In this document: in pieces, positions 62,506 to 64,000 of the stretch
Layout: every line of letters begins with the position of its first letter
Position numbering within the stretch: the stretch's first letter is position 1
Assembly (NCBI RefSeq): GCF_018408855.1
Contig: NZ_AP024322.1
Coordinates: forward strand, 1,674,001 to 1,738,000
Direction of reading: 5' to 3'
DNA from: Caballeronia sp. NK8
GTDB taxonomy: Bacteria; Pseudomonadota; Gammaproteobacteria; Burkholderiales; Burkholderiaceae
DNA length: 64,000 bases
Made by a program: the position numbers and the translations under genes
Notes under the pieces: generated by a model
What the model was told of the DNA's origin: nothing
The model's input: the letters and a program-made list of their open reading frames with translations, nothing else
The model's database searches: none

Positions 62506-62526
62506 GTCAGCGCGTTCAGCGCTACA

Positions 62527-62563
62527 GGGCGGCATCGTTGAACGATGCCGCCCTTCGTTTTTT
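62527..62563 (+). terminator. Terminator between the binding-protein and permease genes
   Basis: GGGCGGCATCGTT pairs perfectly with AACGATGCCGCCC around one G, followed by TTCGTTTTTT. Its place inside a transporter cluster lets the binding protein be made in excess over the permease. Confidence 0.85.
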
Positions 62564-62645
62564 GCTCGCCGGTTTATGATGTGCGGATTTTCCGATTCGC
62601 CACGCCGCAGTTCTCTTACGCGCAGTTCTCTCACGCTTTCCGTTC

Positions 62646-63305
62646 ATGTCCACGACATCCCTGCTCGTTCAATCGGCGCCCGTGCTGGCGCAAGGCGCGC
62701 TACTGACGATCAAGTTCGCGCTCTACTCGATGTTCTTCGGCCTCATCGCGGCCGTCGTGCTCGCGTTGATGGGCATCAGCCAGAATCGCGCGCTCGTCGC
62801 GCTCGGGCGCTGCTATGTGAGCGTGATGCGCGGCACGCCGCTGCTCGTGCAGATCTTCGTCATCTACTACGGCCTGCCGAGCCTCGGCATCTCGCTCGAA
62901 CCGACGCCCGCGGGCGTGATCGCGCTGTCGGCGAACGTCGCGGCGTATCTGTCCGAAAGCATGCGCGGCGCGATTCTCGGCATCCACGCCGGGCAATGGC
63001 TCGCGTCCTACAGTCTCGGGCTGTCGCGCACGCAGACGCTGCGCTACGTGATCGGGCCGCAGGCGCTGCGCATCGCGGTGCCGAGTCTGTCGAACAGTCT
63101 CATCAGTCTGATCAAGGACACGTCGCTCGTGTCCGTCATCACCGTGACCGAGCTGTTGCGCAGCGCGCAGGAAGTGATCGCGGCGACCTATCAGCCGTTG
63201 CCGCTCTATCTCGCGGCTGCGTTCGTCTACTGGATTCTGTGCAGCGTGCTCGAATTCGTGCAGCGGATTTTCGAGCGACGTCTCGCACTGCCGGGACGGC
63301 ATTGA
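62646..63305 (+). CDS. Amino-acid ABC transporter permease
   Basis: The 219-residue product is a polar-amino-acid (HisM/GlnP type) permease with five membrane helices and the EAA loop AYLSESMRGAILGIHAGQW and LRIAVPSLSNSLISLIKDTSL. No ATPase gene follows; instead a convergent oxidoreductase gene begins, so the ATPase is encoded elsewhere. Confidence 0.92.
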   Translation: MSTTSLLVQSAPVLAQGALLTIKFALYSMFFGLIAAVVLALMGISQNRALVALGRCYVSVMRGTPLLVQIFVIYYGLPSLGISLEPTPAGVIALSANVAAYLSESMRGAILGIHAGQWLASYSLGLSRTQTLRYVIGPQALRIAVPSLSNSLISLIKDTSLVSVITVTELLRSAQEVIAATYQPLPLYLAAAFVYWILCSVLEFVQRIFERRLALPGRH

Positions 63306-63326
63306 CTGCGCATTTGCCTAAGTTCG

Positions 63327-64000
63327 TCAGTCGGTTTCGAAGGGAAAGCGCAGCTTCAGATCGCGCCGCGCGGCGTCGATGATCGCGATCATGCGCATCG
63401 ACATCGCATGCGACATCACCGGACTTTCCGTTTCACCCGCGCGCAATAGCTCGCAGAAATGCGCGGTTTCGTAGTTGAGGCCGCCGCCCGTGAAAGGCTC
63501 GTCGAGTTCGATTCTGCGGCCATCCGTGTAAGCGATGGTCGCGCGCGCCGGATTCCACCAGTTCTCGTGGATCGTCACCGTGCCGAGCGTGCCGCCGATC
63601 AGCGCGTCGCCGCGACCCTGCAGATCGAGGCCGCAGAACAGTTGCGCGATGCCGCGTTCGTGCCGCACGTTCAGGCTTGCGAAGACGTCGACGCCCGTTT
63701 CGCCCAGACGTCCGATGGTCTGCACATCGAGCGCTTCGCCGAGCCAGTCGACCGCGAGGAACGCCTCGTAGACACCGATGTCGAGCAGCGCGCCACCGCC
63801 TGCTTCCAGTGAAAACGACGGATGATCGAGCGGCACGCCGGCCATCGAGCAGCCCGCGCGCACGAGCCCGATCTCGCCGATGGGATCGCTCGCCAGATGC
63901 GCGCGCAGGCGGCGATACAGCGGGTAGAACGGCGGCTTCATCGCTTCCATGAAGAGCAGCTTGGCCGCGCGCGCCGCGTCGATCATGCGCTGCAATTCGC
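63327..64000 (-). CDS. Gfo/Idh/MocA family oxidoreductase, N-terminus beyond the window
   Basis: The visible 224 or so residues form the C-terminal dimerisation and substrate domain of the family: MEAMKPPFYPLYRRLR (with the catalytic Lys of the EAMKP motif), EAGGGALLDIGVYEAFLA (GGGxLxDxGxY), and ENWWNPARATIAY. The nucleotide-binding Rossmann domain lies outside, since the frame is open at the last base. Members oxidise sugars or related compounds with NAD(P). It is convergent with the permease gene, 21 bp away. Confidence 0.88.
   Translation of the reverse strand, partial: ELQRMIDAARAAKLLFMEAMKPPFYPLYRRLRAHLASDPIGEIGLVRAGCSMAGVPLDHPSFSLEAGGGALLDIGVYEAFLAVDWLGEALDVQTIGRLGETGVDVFASLNVRHERGIAQLFCGLDLQGRGDALIGGTLGTVTIHENWWNPARATIAYTDGRRIELDEPFTGGGLNYETAHFCELLRAGETESPVMSHAMSMRMIAIIDAARRDLKLRFPFETD

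Overview
The window is chromosomal core sequence of a high-GC betaproteobacterium of the Burkholderiaceae. Gene order and protein sequences fit the Paraburkholderia/Caballeronia/Burkholderia group; this is inference from recognised families and synteny, since no search was possible. About 55 protein genes are supported, plus one 4.5S (SRP) RNA and several terminators and promoters. I see no insertion sequence, prophage, CRISPR array, tRNA or rRNA.

1-24 kb is read almost entirely leftwards: ndk, rlmN, rodZ, ispG, hisS, yfgM, bamB, der, hfq, hflX, hflK, hflC, a DUF2065 gene, hisZ and purA. This joins translation, isoprenoid synthesis, outer-membrane assembly, ribosome GTPases, RNA chaperoning and membrane proteolysis control. 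A rightward Bax-inhibitor-like gene (17.0 kb) interrupts it. Then come leftward rlmD, a 3'-5' exonuclease gene and the stationary-phase cluster surE-pcm-nlpD-rpoS (20.1-24.0 kb).

24-35 kb holds a quinone oxidoreductase, two convergent glycosyltransferases (GT2 and GT9), a SsuABC/TauABC-type importer with a CoA-transferase downstream in the same direction of interest, a DUF1653 gene, recR, ybaB and dnaX, with the 4.5S RNA gene just upstream of dnaX. From 35 kb genes run rightwards: trxA, rho, mtfA, rpmE2, a membrane glycosyltransferase, a MATE exporter, the 2006-residue alpha-2-macroglobulin gene (yfhM type), pbpC, a ComEA-like helix-hairpin-helix gene and a YidB-like gene. clpB (leftward, with a good sigma-32 promoter) meets these tail to tail.

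54.7-64 kb contains an NsrR-like Rrf2 regulator divergent from a truncated globin (possible nitric-oxide response), the molybdopterin set moeA-moaD-moaE, a Nudix hydrolase, the two N-degron aminoacyl transferases aat and bpt, pyrD, a polar amino-acid importer (binding protein and permease, no ATPase in the window) and a Gfo/Idh/MocA oxidoreductase cut by the window end.

No clearly novel multi-gene system is evident. The most worthwhile leads are local: a 12-bp-repeat Asp/Asn/Gly insertion in an alpha-2-macroglobulin that lacks a lipobox, a perfect 18-bp palindrome between ndk and the Bax-inhibitor gene, the empty slot between rlmN and rodZ, paired hairpins between trxA and rho, and a Lys/Ala/Ser-rich tail on the ComEA-like protein.
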